The translations under genes and the position numbers were made by a program. Of a stretch of 64,000 nucleotides of DNA, positions 27,548 through 37,338 are shown piece after piece. The stretch's first letter is position 1, and every line of letters starts with the position of its first letter. Under the pieces are notes generated by a model. The model was not told where the DNA came from. It saw only the letters and a list, made by a program, of their open reading frames with translations, and did no database searches. Origin of the DNA: Asaia prunellae JCM 25354 (lineage in GTDB: Bacteria; Pseudomonadota; Alphaproteobacteria; Acetobacterales; Acetobacteraceae); assembly GCF_000613885.1 (NCBI RefSeq), contig NZ_BAJV01000009.1, positions 1-64,000 of the forward strand, read 5' to 3'.

Positions 27548-30105
27548 CAGGACAGTCCTCTCCGTGCTGCGTGGGTCGCCAGCGCGGCGAAAGGGCTGTC
27601 AGCTATCGGGAGGCTGCGTCTGGTATCCCTGCTATGGCTCTGGTGATGCTGACGGCGGTGTTTCGTCGGGCCAAGCAGCATGACCGGTGCAACCGGTCCG
27701 AACTGTCCTTCGGCAAGAGGTGAAGCAACACGGTGCCGTATCATCAGAGCAGCAAGGGTATCAACAAATGTCCTTTTGCTCAGGCCGTACCGTGAGATCA
27801 GGTCCGGGGGTACCGGAGACGGGCCGGAACGGGTGAGGCGATGCAATTCTGCCAGGAGCTTCTCTGCCCGATCCAGACGCAGCCATTCAGTCCCCAGATA
27901 AACCCATCCCAGTGACGCCAGAGGTGCGTTCCCGGGAGCCCTGATGATAATCTGTCTCGCATCGGCTTCGGGGCGTTCGTTGCCGTACCACAATCCAAGT
28001 AGCAACGCTCTCAGATTCATCGGACTGGGTTTGAGCAGGGCGGGCATGAAAATGCCAAACGGGCAGAACAGAATACCGAGCCGTCTGAATTGTCCGATGG
28101 CTTTCGAGCCATGGCTGGCTGGCTCATCAGGTAACAGCGGGGCGACCCCGCCATATTCCATAAGCCGATGTGAGAGGCCACGCAGAGCGGGAGAGGGCGC
28201 AGGCATGGCGCCTAGAGCGTAAAGAGGGGCAAGAGCGTCACGGAGCGTGCTGCGTACAAAATTGTTCAGGCGAGCCCGAACAAGGTCCCGCTGTTTTGTG
28301 TCACGAAACTCCCCTCCCAGTATCTGTATGTCGGGGGCGAGAATGGCGGTTCCTCTGATCAGGCGGGCAATTACGACATTCTGCCAGGACAGGGCGCCCG
28401 TTCGGGTTTCCAGCGCGAAATCACTATCGGGAGATTCAGTGAAGGCCTGCACGCGACGCGGTATTTCGTGAAGCAGGGCGCGCCGACCTGCACGCAACAT
28501 CAGTTTTTTTTCCGGCAAGGCGTCTTCGCGATCTGGCTTGAGCGTGAAACCTTCGATCGTACCAACAGCATGGCCTTCGACAATCACCTGACCGTCTTTT
28601 GTGACAGCTGAGAGGAGGTCTCTCGTACCATCACTGTCAAGGCGGCGAAGCAGAGAGGTGGCGCGCCGGTCGACGAACCGGGCCGTCAGGCGTTCATGCA
28701 ATGCATCGGAAAGAAGATCCTCGACTTCGCGTGTACGTTCCTGCCAGTGCTGTGCGCGATTGCTCCATTCAGTCCTTGCCGCGACATAGGCGCAGACACG
28801 AATACCGGTCAGCCGGTGCATCAGCGTGTCTATATCTCCCTCAACCCGTGAGAAGCCGGCGATATGGGAATCGAACCACTGTGTCGGAATGCTGCCGTCA
28901 TCAAGCAGATGCATGAAGAGCCTGTGGCAGAGCCGGACATGAGAGTCATCGCCAAGCTTGCGAAAATCAGGAATCTGGCAGACCTCCCAGAGCAGGGATG
29001 TCGCTTTTCTACCGCGTGTCGCATCGCTTATCTCACGTTCTCCTGCCAGACTTTCCAGTGTCAGAAGATCCGAGGCCGGACGACCGGCTACGAGGCCCCG
29101 TCTTGGCGGAGAAGCGTTGAGACTGGACAGCAAGGCCTCGGGAGAGGTGAAATCGAGTGCTGCATTGCGCCAGCTCAGCCGTTCTATCGGATCGAAACGA
29201 TGCGCTTCAATCGCATCTGTCAGCGCTTCTGACATGGGGCGTGCTTCGGCGGTGGTTCCGAATGTGCCATCCTTCATGCCACGACCGGCACGCCCTGCAA
29301 TCTGTGCGCATTCCTGCGCGGTCAGGGGGCGGAGCGAGGCGCCGTCGAACTTGGTCAGAGAGGCAAGGGCGACATGATTGACATCCATGTTCAGGCCCAT
29401 GCCGATTGCATCTGTGGCAACCAGGTAATCGACATCCTTGTTCTGGTAGAGCTCTACCTGGGCATTGCGTGTACGGGGTGAGAGCTGCCCCATGATCAGG
29501 GCGCATCCTCCACGCCGTCTGCGTATGATTTCTGCAATGGCGTAGACTTCAGCTGCAGAGAACGCGACGATGGCCGAGCGTGCAGGCAGGCGTGACAGCT
29601 TGGTGTGACCGGTATGAACGAGGCTAGAAAGACGGGGCCGCGTATCGATTTCGATGCCAGGTACGAGGCGCTGCAGCAACGGACGGATCGTCTCGGCGCC
29701 CAGAAAAAGCGTTTCGACATTGCCCCTCGCATTGAGCAGTCTGTCGGTAAAGACGTGGCCTCTGTCAGGATCACTGCTGAGTTGTATTTCGTCCACGGCC
29801 ACAAATTCCACGCGTCGCGTGAGTGGCATTGCCTCTGTCGTACAGGAGAACCATTTGGCCTCCGGGGGGACGATCTTTTCCTCGCCAGTAATCAGGGCGA
29901 CATGACGCGCGCCCTTGAGGCGTACCATGCGTTCGTAATTCTCTCGCGCAAGAAGCCTGAGTGGAAAGCCGATAATTCCCGACTCATGGGCAAGAAGGCG
30001 CTCAAGCGCGTAATGGGTCTTGCCCGTATTGGTCGGCCCGAGCACGGCCCGAACCCGGCGAGGCATGGCATGATGCTGGGTCTTCATACTCTGATGCTTG
30101 TTCAT
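27547..30105 (-). CDS. Suv3-like DEAD/DEAH RNA helicase
   Basis: This is an 852-aa superfamily 2 helicase of the type widespread in Alphaproteobacteria beside an S4 gene. Motifs: Walker A GPTNTGKTHYALERLL near residue 20, motif II VDEIQL near 110, motif III-like FLGAETI, and motif VI QIAGRAGRG near 310. The long C-terminal half resembles the Suv3 C-terminal region and ends in a Lys/His/Arg-rich tail. A role in RNA turnover or ribosome-related RNA remodelling is inferred from Suv3 homology. Three possible ATG starts exist (30105, 30087, 30066); 30105 leaves a 90-bp promoter region shared with the aminopeptidase. Confidence 0.93.
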   Translation of the reverse strand: MNKHQSMKTQHHAMPRRVRAVLGPTNTGKTHYALERLLAHESGIIGFPLRLLARENYERMVRLKGARHVALITGEEKIVPPEAKWFSCTTEAMPLTRRVEFVAVDEIQLSSDPDRGHVFTDRLLNARGNVETLFLGAETIRPLLQRLVPGIEIDTRPRLSSLVHTGHTKLSRLPARSAIVAFSAAEVYAIAEIIRRRRGGCALIMGQLSPRTRNAQVELYQNKDVDYLVATDAIGMGLNMDVNHVALASLTKFDGASLRPLTAQECAQIAGRAGRGMKDGTFGTTAEARPMSEALTDAIEAHRFDPIERLSWRNAALDFTSPEALLSSLNASPPRRGLVAGRPASDLLTLESLAGEREISDATRGRKATSLLWEVCQIPDFRKLGDDSHVRLCHRLFMHLLDDGSIPTQWFDSHIAGFSRVEGDIDTLMHRLTGIRVCAYVAARTEWSNRAQHWQERTREVEDLLSDALHERLTARFVDRRATSLLRRLDSDGTRDLLSAVTKDGQVIVEGHAVGTIEGFTLKPDREDALPEKKLMLRAGRRALLHEIPRRVQAFTESPDSDFALETRTGALSWQNVVIARLIRGTAILAPDIQILGGEFRDTKQRDLVRARLNNFVRSTLRDALAPLYALGAMPAPSPALRGLSHRLMEYGGVAPLLPDEPASHGSKAIGQFRRLGILFCPFGIFMPALLKPSPMNLRALLLGLWYGNERPEADARQIIIRAPGNAPLASLGWVYLGTEWLRLDRAEKLLAELHRLTRSGPSPVPPDLISRYGLSKRTFVDTLAALMIRHRVASPLAEGQFGPVAPVMLLGPTKHRRQHHQSHSRDTRRSLPIADSPFAALATHAARRGLS

Positions 30106-30195
30106 GAGGGCAGGAATTGCAAGACAGCGCCATGGCTGGCACAGCTCGACGGATCCCGCTCGGGGATAATGACTGACGGCGAAGAGGTGACCTGA

Positions 30196-31611
30196 ATGCG
30201 CAATCCTGAACAGCTCTGCCTGGTGCAGGGAGCAGATAAGGCGAGAACCGTTCATATCGTTCTGCCGGACCAGGACATCAATGGGCTGATTGGTGATAAT
30301 GCCCTGGCTCTTTTCGAAATGACCGGACAGCCCCAGAGCGGCAGACTCTATCTTGTTCCGGGTGTGAATGGCGTCGCGCAGGCCGTTTTCATGATTGAGG
30401 CCACCACGCGGGATGCGGCGCGCTTCGGTGCGCTTGCGACCGGCCTGCCGGCAGGTGACTGGCAGATGGCCTGTTCCTCTGAACTGCGCGCTCTTTGCCC
30501 TGAGATCGAAAGTGATGTGACACTCGGTTTCTGCATGGGCGCCTATCGTTATGCCGTCGGGCGTGAGATCGCCTTCACGACCCGGCTTGTTCTCACAGAG
30601 GAGGGCAGGCAGGCTCTGCCGCTTGCTGCAGCGATCTGGCTTGGTCGCGATCTGATCAACCAGCCGGCGAATCTTCTCGGGCCCGAGGAGCTCGCTCAGG
30701 CTGCTGTGTCGACTGGTAAAATGCATGGCGCCGAGTGCACCCTCATTGCCGGTGACACTCTGGTGTCGGGTTATCCCTGCCTTGCCGCAGTGGGTGCGGG
30801 TTCCGATCGAGCGCCGTGTGTGGTGAAAATCTCATGGCGTGGCAAGGATGCGCCAGAGCATGCGCCTTTGCTTTCCCTTGTCGGAAAAGGCGTATGTTTC
30901 GATACCGGGGGCTACGATATCAAGCCGGCAAGCGGCATGCTTCGTATGAAAAAGGATATGGGGGGTGCCGCACTTATGCTGGCGCTGGCTCATGCCATTA
31001 TGGCGCATCACCTGCCGATCCGTCTCGAGTTACGCCTCGGTTGTGTGGAGAACAGTATTTCAGGCCATGCCATGCGTCCGGGTGATATCCTGACCACCAG
31101 AAAAGGGCTGACGGTAGAGGTGGGGAACACAGATGCCGAGGGGCGCCTTGTACTGAGTGATCTGTTGACCGAAGCCTGTGAAGCCGGGCCTGACTGGCTT
31201 CTTGATGCTGCGACTCTGACTGGGGCAGCGCGGGTTGCCCTTGGTCCCGATCTTCCTGCTCTTTTCTGCAACAACCCCGACTGGGCTCAATTACTCTTGA
31301 GGGCGGGTAACGAGCTTGGTGATGCCATGTGGCAATTGCCACTCTGGCATGGCTATGACGCATGGCTAAGCCGTAAAAACGCTCACCTTGGCAATGTGAC
31401 AGACAAGCCCATGGCAGGGGCAATTACTGCGGCCCTCTTTCTTCAGCATTTTGTCGAACCCACTGTAAAATGGGCACATATCGATACTTACGCCTGGAAT
31501 GACAGCACGATTCCAGGACGCCCGGAGGGTGGAGAAACGCTCGTACTTCGCACGCTCATGGAGGCAATATTACGAATGATTAATGAACGAAAGGAGAAAG
31601 AGGATGCTTAG
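30196..31611 (+). CDS. Leucyl aminopeptidase family protein (M17)
   Basis: This is a 471-aa cytosolic metallo-aminopeptidase. The catalytic C-terminal domain holds VGKGVCFDTGGYDIKPASGM, with the metal-binding Lys/Asp, then KKDMGGAA and the signature NTDAEGRLVLSDLL. The N-terminal macro-like domain is shorter and divergent, as in PepB-type members. Two Mn/Zn ions are expected per subunit and hexamer formation is usual. Divergent from the helicase. Confidence 0.94.
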   Translation: MRNPEQLCLVQGADKARTVHIVLPDQDINGLIGDNALALFEMTGQPQSGRLYLVPGVNGVAQAVFMIEATTRDAARFGALATGLPAGDWQMACSSELRALCPEIESDVTLGFCMGAYRYAVGREIAFTTRLVLTEEGRQALPLAAAIWLGRDLINQPANLLGPEELAQAAVSTGKMHGAECTLIAGDTLVSGYPCLAAVGAGSDRAPCVVKISWRGKDAPEHAPLLSLVGKGVCFDTGGYDIKPASGMLRMKKDMGGAALMLALAHAIMAHHLPIRLELRLGCVENSISGHAMRPGDILTTRKGLTVEVGNTDAEGRLVLSDLLTEACEAGPDWLLDAATLTGAARVALGPDLPALFCNNPDWAQLLLRAGNELGDAMWQLPLWHGYDAWLSRKNAHLGNVTDKPMAGAITAALFLQHFVEPTVKWAHIDTYAWNDSTIPGRPEGGETLVLRTLMEAILRMINERKEKEDA

Positions 31612-31873
31612 CCCCTGAGTTTCAACAAAAAGATACTAAACCGATTACCAAAACGAACCTATATGACTGCGTATCGTTTGACGTGTGTTGTAGGAATGCA
31701 ACGGTAATCGGGATATAGCCCGCCTCATTCCTGGAACAAGCGTCGACAGAACACGCACCCAAGGCGTGGCGTCCCGCAAAATGCCTCTTGGCGACTTCGG
31801 GCTGGCTTACTTGGGCGACGGGTAAGACCATTTCAACCGCGCCGTTTGCGCGACGCATTCAGGAGTTTTTTTG

Positions 31874-32278
31874 ATGGCCCAGGCACAGAATGACCAGATG
31901 CTGAACCTACTTCGCGATACAATTGTTTCGCTTGTACGCAAGGACGGTCCTGATCTCTCAGCGCGTCAGCTTGGTGTGTTCCTGACCTGTTATCTGCAGG
32001 ACGGAGCTCATACCGTTCGCGGACTTGCTCAGGAACTGAATGTTTCCAAGCCGGCTATCACGCGTGCACTGGACCGTCTTGGCGAGCTCGATCTTGCTCG
32101 TCGCAAGGTTGACCCTCTGGATCGTCGTTCGGTACTCGTGCAGCGTACGCTCAAAGGTTCCGCCTTTCTGCGTGAAATGCGTTCACTGATGAGCGAAGCT
32201 TCCGGCACGGTAAAACCTGCGACAAAGACAGCACGTAGTTCGGTTGAGCGCATGAACGTGCGTCGTATTGCTGGCTGA
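31874..32278 (+). CDS. MarR-family winged-helix regulator
   Basis: This is a 134-aa protein with the MarR-type winged helix: LSARQLGVFLTCYLQDGAHT, VRGLAQELNVSKPAITRALD, LARRKVDPLDRRSVLV (wing). The C-terminus is short and basic, lacking the long dimerisation helices of classical MarR, so dimer architecture may differ. ATG 31874 sits 8 nt after AGGAG; an in-frame TTG just before it is not used. No divergent partner indicates its target. Confidence 0.85.
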   Translation: MAQAQNDQMLNLLRDTIVSLVRKDGPDLSARQLGVFLTCYLQDGAHTVRGLAQELNVSKPAITRALDRLGELDLARRKVDPLDRRSVLVQRTLKGSAFLREMRSLMSEASGTVKPATKTARSSVERMNVRRIAG

Positions 32279-32344
32279 AATATGGTTTTCGTTAGCTGTC
32301 CTGGCGTTCATGCCATGTGATGGTGATGAGAAGCTGTAGATCCG

Positions 32345-32378
32345 AAAAAACCGCTTTCCCTGAGGGAAGCGGTTTTTT
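32345..32378. terminator. Bidirectional terminator between the MarR gene and the WecA-like gene
   Basis: A6-CCGCTTTCCC-TGA-GGGAAGCGG-T6 forms a stem of nine pairs with one bulged T. It sits between convergent genes and suits both directions. Confidence 0.92.
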
Positions 32379-32428
32379 ATTGCCTGATGACAGGAAAGTG
32401 CCCGGAGTCCGTTCCGGCCGGAAAGTAG

Positions 32429-33433
32429 CTACCATTTCCCTATTGGCGTCTGTCGGGCATGAAACATGACGAACAACATCCACAACACCTGTGGCAGCAG
32501 GACAAGAGCCAGGCGCAAGCCGAATGACCATGGCAAAATGCAGCTGATGGCGCCCCACAGCACAAAAAACCAGTAGATCAGCGTGACGACAACCGGAGAG
32601 AGCCCTGCGCGCGTGGCAAGCTGGTAAAGATGGCTGCGATGCGCCTGGGCGAGCGGATCGCCGGCAAAAACTCTCCTCAGAAGCGTAAAGGCAACATCAA
32701 ACAGGATGCCGAACAGCATGAAGGGGACGATGAAAGGGTGAGCTGTTTCGCGGGCCGCCTGAAGTCCGAACCAGGCAATCGCGAGTCCGGCTCCCTGACT
32801 GCCAACATCTCCCATGAAAATACGCGCTTTGGGGAAGTTGAACGGCAGGAAGGCAAGAAGACAGGCAGCCAGGATCAAGGCTGCATGAGTAAGGCCAGTC
32901 TGATCCACATGGTTGAAGGCAGTGGCAAGAATCAGGGAGGCAATGGCCATGCTCCCCGCTGCGAGTCCGTTGATTCCATCGATGAAATTAAGCGCATTGG
33001 TTGTATAGACGAGCCAGAAAAAGCCCGTTGCGAATGATGCCATCAGCATGAACGGGGTAAGGGGAAGATGGAATTCCGGCGACAGGGCCATACCTGCCAG
33101 AACCATGACGGCCGCAATCCCCTGGACACCCAGTTTCAGGGCTGCGCGATAGGAGTGGATATCATCAAGCCAGGAGAACAGTGCCAGAAGGGCAATAGCA
33201 AGCAGGGGAAGAAGAAGCGCAAATCCCGGCAGGTCACCTTGTGTCCAGAGCTGGCTGACAGGAAAGACAAGCAGGAAAGCAATAATGATTCCGATGCCAC
33301 CGCCTTTGGGTGTTGGACGCGTATGCGAACTGCGATGCCCCGGTATATCCATGACCCCTACGCGAATCATGTGGCGAATGAGTATGGCGCTGAGGATAGC
33401 TGCGCTGAGGCAGCAAATGATCAGGGGTATCAT
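32429..33433 (-). CDS. Polyprenyl-phosphate sugar-1-phosphate transferase (WecA/MraY family)
   Basis: This is a 334-aa polytopic protein of the PNPT family. Diagnostic motifs are SSHTRPTPKGGGIGIIIAFL (N-terminal), FSWLDDIHSYR (the DD metal site), NALNFIDGINGLAAGSMAIA and FMGDVGSQGAG. Members transfer GlcNAc-1-P or a related sugar-1-P to undecaprenyl phosphate, the first step of O-antigen or capsule repeat units. This sequence is closer to the WecA/WbpL group than to MraY, since no murein genes surround it. It diverges from the WbpM-like gene, which supplies the modified sugar in comparable clusters. Confidence 0.9.
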   Translation of the reverse strand: MIPLIICCLSAAILSAILIRHMIRVGVMDIPGHRSSHTRPTPKGGGIGIIIAFLLVFPVSQLWTQGDLPGFALLLPLLAIALLALFSWLDDIHSYRAALKLGVQGIAAVMVLAGMALSPEFHLPLTPFMLMASFATGFFWLVYTTNALNFIDGINGLAAGSMAIASLILATAFNHVDQTGLTHAALILAACLLAFLPFNFPKARIFMGDVGSQGAGLAIAWFGLQAARETAHPFIVPFMLFGILFDVAFTLLRRVFAGDPLAQAHRSHLYQLATRAGLSPVVVTLIYWFFVLWGAISCILPWSFGLRLALVLLPQVLWMLFVMFHARQTPIGKW

Positions 33434-33521
33434 CGTCTGAACCGCATTTTTTTCGCAAGCAGGTTAAAAGCGTGGTGAGAGACCATCGCCCGGATAGAAG
33501 TTTCGGGGCTATAAGTGTCGC

Positions 33522-35542
33522 GTGAACGCGAAGCAACATCCTCATAGCCCAGCTCCTCTGCCTCAATCCATGGTACGACGCCATCGATCTACAGGGCGTA
33601 TTGCTGTCAACGTGCTGGCCGATGGCCTGATTTCGGGCTTGGCAGCTCCGGTAGCGCGCTTCCTTGCCGCGCCGCATGACGGATTGCTACATCCGCTCTG
33701 GTTCATCATGGGCGGCGCGATTACGCTGCTAGTGAGTGGGTTGCCCTTCCGTATTCCACAGCAATACTGGCGCTTTTCCGGCGTGGCGGATCTCAGGGGG
33801 ATTGCAGCGGCCTCTGTTGCCGGAGCGGTGCTTTTTTCCCTCATGTTGTTTGTCTCGGGATTTCCGCTGCCATCACCTACTTTTCCGCTGATCTACGCCC
33901 TTGTCCTACTCGTCGGACTTGGCGGTGGGCGGCTGCTGACTCGCGTTTATGGCGGGATGCGTCAACAGGCTCATGGGCAGAAATTGCGGGTGCTGCTTGC
34001 AGGCTCGGATCTGAGCGCCGATCTTTTCCTGCGCGCGCTCGAACGTGCTTCGGACCGGCATTATGACGTGCTTGGCTTGGTAACCCGGTCACCAGGGCAG
34101 CAGGGACGTCGTTTGCATGGTGTGCCCATTGTCGCATCGCCAATGATCTGCCGGGGGTGCTCGAACGTATGGTGCGTGGCGGTTCGCTGCCTGACAGTGT
34201 CATCGTGACCGATCCCGAGTGGCGTGGCTCCCAGCTTTCCGTGGTTCTGGATGCTGGCCAGACCTTTGGTATTTCTGTTCAGCGTGCACCCTCCCTGACC
34301 AGTCTGACGCCTGCAGAGGAAATCCAGATGCGGCCCATCGCTCTGGAAGATCTTCTTAACAGACCTGAAGTGCCTCTTGATCGGGAGGGGATGGCCCGTT
34401 TGATCCAGGGGCAGGTCGTTCTGGTGACTGGTGCCGGTGGGACAATCGGTTCCGAGCTGGCGCGGCAGGTTGCCCAGTTTGGCCCGAGTGAGCTGCTTCT
34501 GCTCGATCATGGTGAATTCGCTCTGTGGCAGATCGACCTCGAATTATCCGAGCTGTTTCCTCATGTGGTCCGCAAGGTTATTATCGCCAATATCCGTGAT
34601 GCCCGGCGTATCGATGAGGTCTTCGCTCTCCATAGACCCTCACTTGTCTTTCATGCGGCGGCGCTCAAACATGTGCCAATCGTCGAGGCCAATCCGTGCG
34701 AAGGTGTCCTGACCAACGTTATCGGGACCCGTATTGTTGCTGATTCGGCTATACGTCACGCAGCCTCGGCCATGGTGCTTATCTCGAGTGACAAGGCGGT
34801 CAATCCGTCCAGTATCATGGGAGCAACCAAGCGTTGTGCGGAAATCTACTGTCAGGCTCTGGCCGTTGCTGCTGAGGCGAGGGGCTCGCAGTTTCGCTGT
34901 GTCACTGTGCGGTTTGGTAATGTCCTGGGTTCGACCGGCTCGGTTGTGCCGCTCTTTCGCCGACAGCTTGAGCAGGGAGGACCGCTGACAGTCACGCATC
35001 CTGACATGACACGCTATTTCATGACAGTGCCTGAGGCGGTGGGGTTGGTCCTGCAGGCCAGCGTTCGGGGTACGGCCTTGCGGAAACAGGCTGACGAGAC
35101 AGATCAGCGCCTCCAGCAAGGGGGTATCTTCGTTCTTGATATGGGAGAGCCGGTGCGTATCCTTGATCTTGCGCGTCAGATGGTACGGCTTGCAGGATTG
35201 AAGCCTGATGAGGATGTAGCAATCCGGTTTACCGGTCTGCGTCCCGGAGAAAAACTCTATGAAGAGCTGTTTCATGGACGCGAAGCGCCTGTGCCGACCG
35301 ATGCGCCGGGTCTGAAAATGGCAACCCCGCGCATGATCGATCTGGAGGCAGCGGCATCCCTACTTCAGACGCTTGAGCAGGTCAGCCTGCGCGATGAGGT
35401 TGCGGAAGTCCTGCTTGTGCTGAATGATCTCGTCCCTGAATTTGCCCATAACCCGCTTGGCGAAGTGCGCCACCCTACGGAATCTTCGGATCATGAGACG
35501 AGATCAGGCGTGGCTTCGGAAAACAGTTCTTCTGTGTCATAA
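33522..35542 (+). CDS. WbpM/CapD-type UDP-sugar 4,6-dehydratase (frame broken by one base)
   Basis: This is a long-form polysaccharide epimerase/dehydratase of about 673 aa after one added base. Membrane helices occupy residues about 25-145, followed by a Rossmann-like CoA-binding domain, then the extended SDR catalytic domain with VLVTGAGGTIGSELARQVAQ. The catalytic segment SSDKAVNPSSIMGATKR shows Met in place of the usual Tyr, the SMK triad known for WbpM-like enzymes. The substrate is probably UDP-GlcNAc. The two frames meet at about 34139, where GCATCGCC should be GCATCGGCC. Start GTG 33522 or ATG 33570 is undecided. Confidence 0.9.
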
Positions 35543-35607
35543 CCCGCATCCTTACAGGGGTTATTCATAGAAGGGCCTCTGCTGGCTGCATACGGATACA
35601 AGGTGCA

Positions 35608-36764
35608 ATGAGCGAAAAAGCCCCCATTCCATTTCTCGATCTATCACGACAGCAGGCGCGGCTCGGTGCGGCGCTCCGCAAGCGGATCGACACGGTGCTC
35701 GATCACTGCAAGTTTGTGATGGGGCCTGAGGTCGAGGAGCTGGAAGCGCGTCTCTGCGCTTATAGCGGTGCGGCTCACGCAATCAGTGTCTCGTCGGGCA
35801 CGGACGCACTGCTCATGGTGCTGATGGCCGAGGAGATCGGCCCGGGAGATGCGGTCTTTCTCCCGGCCTTTACCTATACCGCGACAGCGGAAGTTGTCTT
35901 GTTGCTGGGAGCTACGCCGGTTTTTGTGGATATCGATCCGGCGACATTCCAGATCGACCCTCTCTCTCTCTCCGCCCGTATTGCCGCTGTTCGTGCTCAG
36001 GACGAGCTTGATCCGCGTGCGATCATAGGGGTCGATCTCTTTGGCCAGCCTGCGCCGTGGCAGGCACTTCGCAGCATTGCTGCCGAAGAAGGCATGCATC
36101 TGTTTGCTGATTGTGCTCAGGCTTTCGGGGCGTCTCTGGAAGGGCGCAAGCTCGGACGTGAGGCCCTGGCGACTACTCTCTCGTTCTTCCCGTCCAAGCC
36201 GCTGGGCGGCTATGGAGATGGTGGTGCGATTCTGACCGATGATGCGGAGCGTGCGGCACTCTACCGGTCGTTGCGTAGCCATGGTGAAGGACGCACGCGC
36301 TATGAGGTACTGCGTATTGGTATAAATGGCAGGCTCGACACGCTTCAGGCTGCGATCCTGCTTGCCAAGCTCGACCGCTTTGAAGAAGAGCTGGAAAGGC
36401 GTGAGGCGATCGCAAGGTCTTACGATGCAGCGCTATCGGCTCTGGTTACGACTCCTCAGCGCGTGGAGCATGCAACAAGCGCGTGGGCGATCTACTCAAT
36501 CCTGCTTCCTGATGTCAGGATCCGTGATGCTCTCCAGACCTATCTCGGCACTCAGGGATCCCGAGCGTCGTATATTATCCAAAGCCGCTCCATGAGCAGC
36601 CAGCTTATGCAGAGCATCACGACGAGACAGTCTCTTTGCCTGTCTCGGAAGGGCTCGGTGCTCGTATCCTTGCCCTGCCGCTTCATCCTGAACTGACTGA
36701 CGATGAAGTGACCCGTGTAATTACGGCGGTGAGAACGTTTTTCTTCAGGGAGGTAAGTGCGTGA
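35608..36764 (+). CDS. DegT/DnrJ/EryC1/StrS sugar aminotransferase (frame broken near 3' end)
   Basis: This is a PLP-dependent aminotransferase of about 385 aa after one added base. Features: SSGTDALLMVL (cofactor phosphate loop), FADCAQAFGAS (Asp), and the Schiff-base lysine in TLSFFPSKPLGGYGDGG. The original frame degenerates after LGTQG at 36555-36557. The neighbouring frame continues GIPSVVYYPKPLHEQPAY, the standard family ending, to TGA 36762-36764. CAGGGATCC needs one more G. The pairing with the WbpM-like 4,6-dehydratase suggests synthesis of a 4-amino-4,6-dideoxy- or related N-acetylhexosamine. Confidence 0.92.
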
Positions 36765-37338
36765 GAAAGGAAACGCTCTTCGTCATTGGTTTTGTCACCC
36801 TTGTTCTCTCTACGGTTGCGGTTATCTGGACATTTGCCCTGCCATCCTGCGTCCGCTCAGATTTGAGACCGTGAGCCAGTTGACTCTCACCATTGAGCAG
36901 ACCGGGAAGAGTCGCAATCTGTCTCCTGAGGAAGCGGGCCAGCTCAATCGCTGGCTTGCAACGCATACCAGGCATTGGGCACCGCTGACGTCGCCGGCGC
37001 CATCGACGGGTGATGTTGTGATCAAGGGCGTCAATCCGGATGGTGGTGCTTTCGAACTGGCCCTCTGGACGGGAGTCAGTGGCGCGGACTGGAACAATAC
37101 AGCTATCACCCGCGTCAATCCGAAAGGGCGGCTCAAGGTGCAGAGTTTCAGTGACGAAGACTGGACCGTGCTGCGTCACCTTGTCGACGGTCAGGGATTC
37201 GAAAAAACCGATGTGCTGAAAGCGGGTATTGAGCGGCAGTTAGAGCCTGCCAGGATTGTGAGTACTGAGGGACAGGTCATGACCTGTCCCCGGTTGATGG
37301 TTAACGCGATTGTCTGGTCGATCGCGCAGTTTCCGTGA
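36761..37338 (+). CDS. Membrane-anchored protein of unknown function (frame broken)
   Basis: GTG at 36761 overlaps the aminotransferase stop (GTGA). It opens a frame with one N-terminal hydrophobic segment (LFVIGFVTLVLSTVAVIWTF) that stops after 33 or so codons. One extra C at 36837-36839 (GCCCTG) joins it to ILRPLRFETVSQLTLTIEQT and the remaining soluble part, about 192 aa in all. I do not recognise the family. Position and coupling suggest a role linked to glycan synthesis, but that is inference. The 3' end overlaps the convergent MerR gene by 38 bp, and a 22-bp palindrome lies at 37269-37290, so the real stop could be earlier. Confidence 0.6.
37269..37290. repeat. Perfect 22-bp palindrome between convergent genes
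   Basis: GGGACAGGTCA at 37269-37279 is exactly mirrored by TGACCTGTCCC at 37280-37290. No T-run follows on either strand. It may act as a hairpin at the ends of the two convergent transcripts or as a protein-binding site. Confidence 0.8.

Noticed and set aside
31622-31858. 78-codon minus-strand frame between the aminopeptidase and MarR genes
   Set aside because: No family match or ribosome binding site; probably the MarR promoter region.
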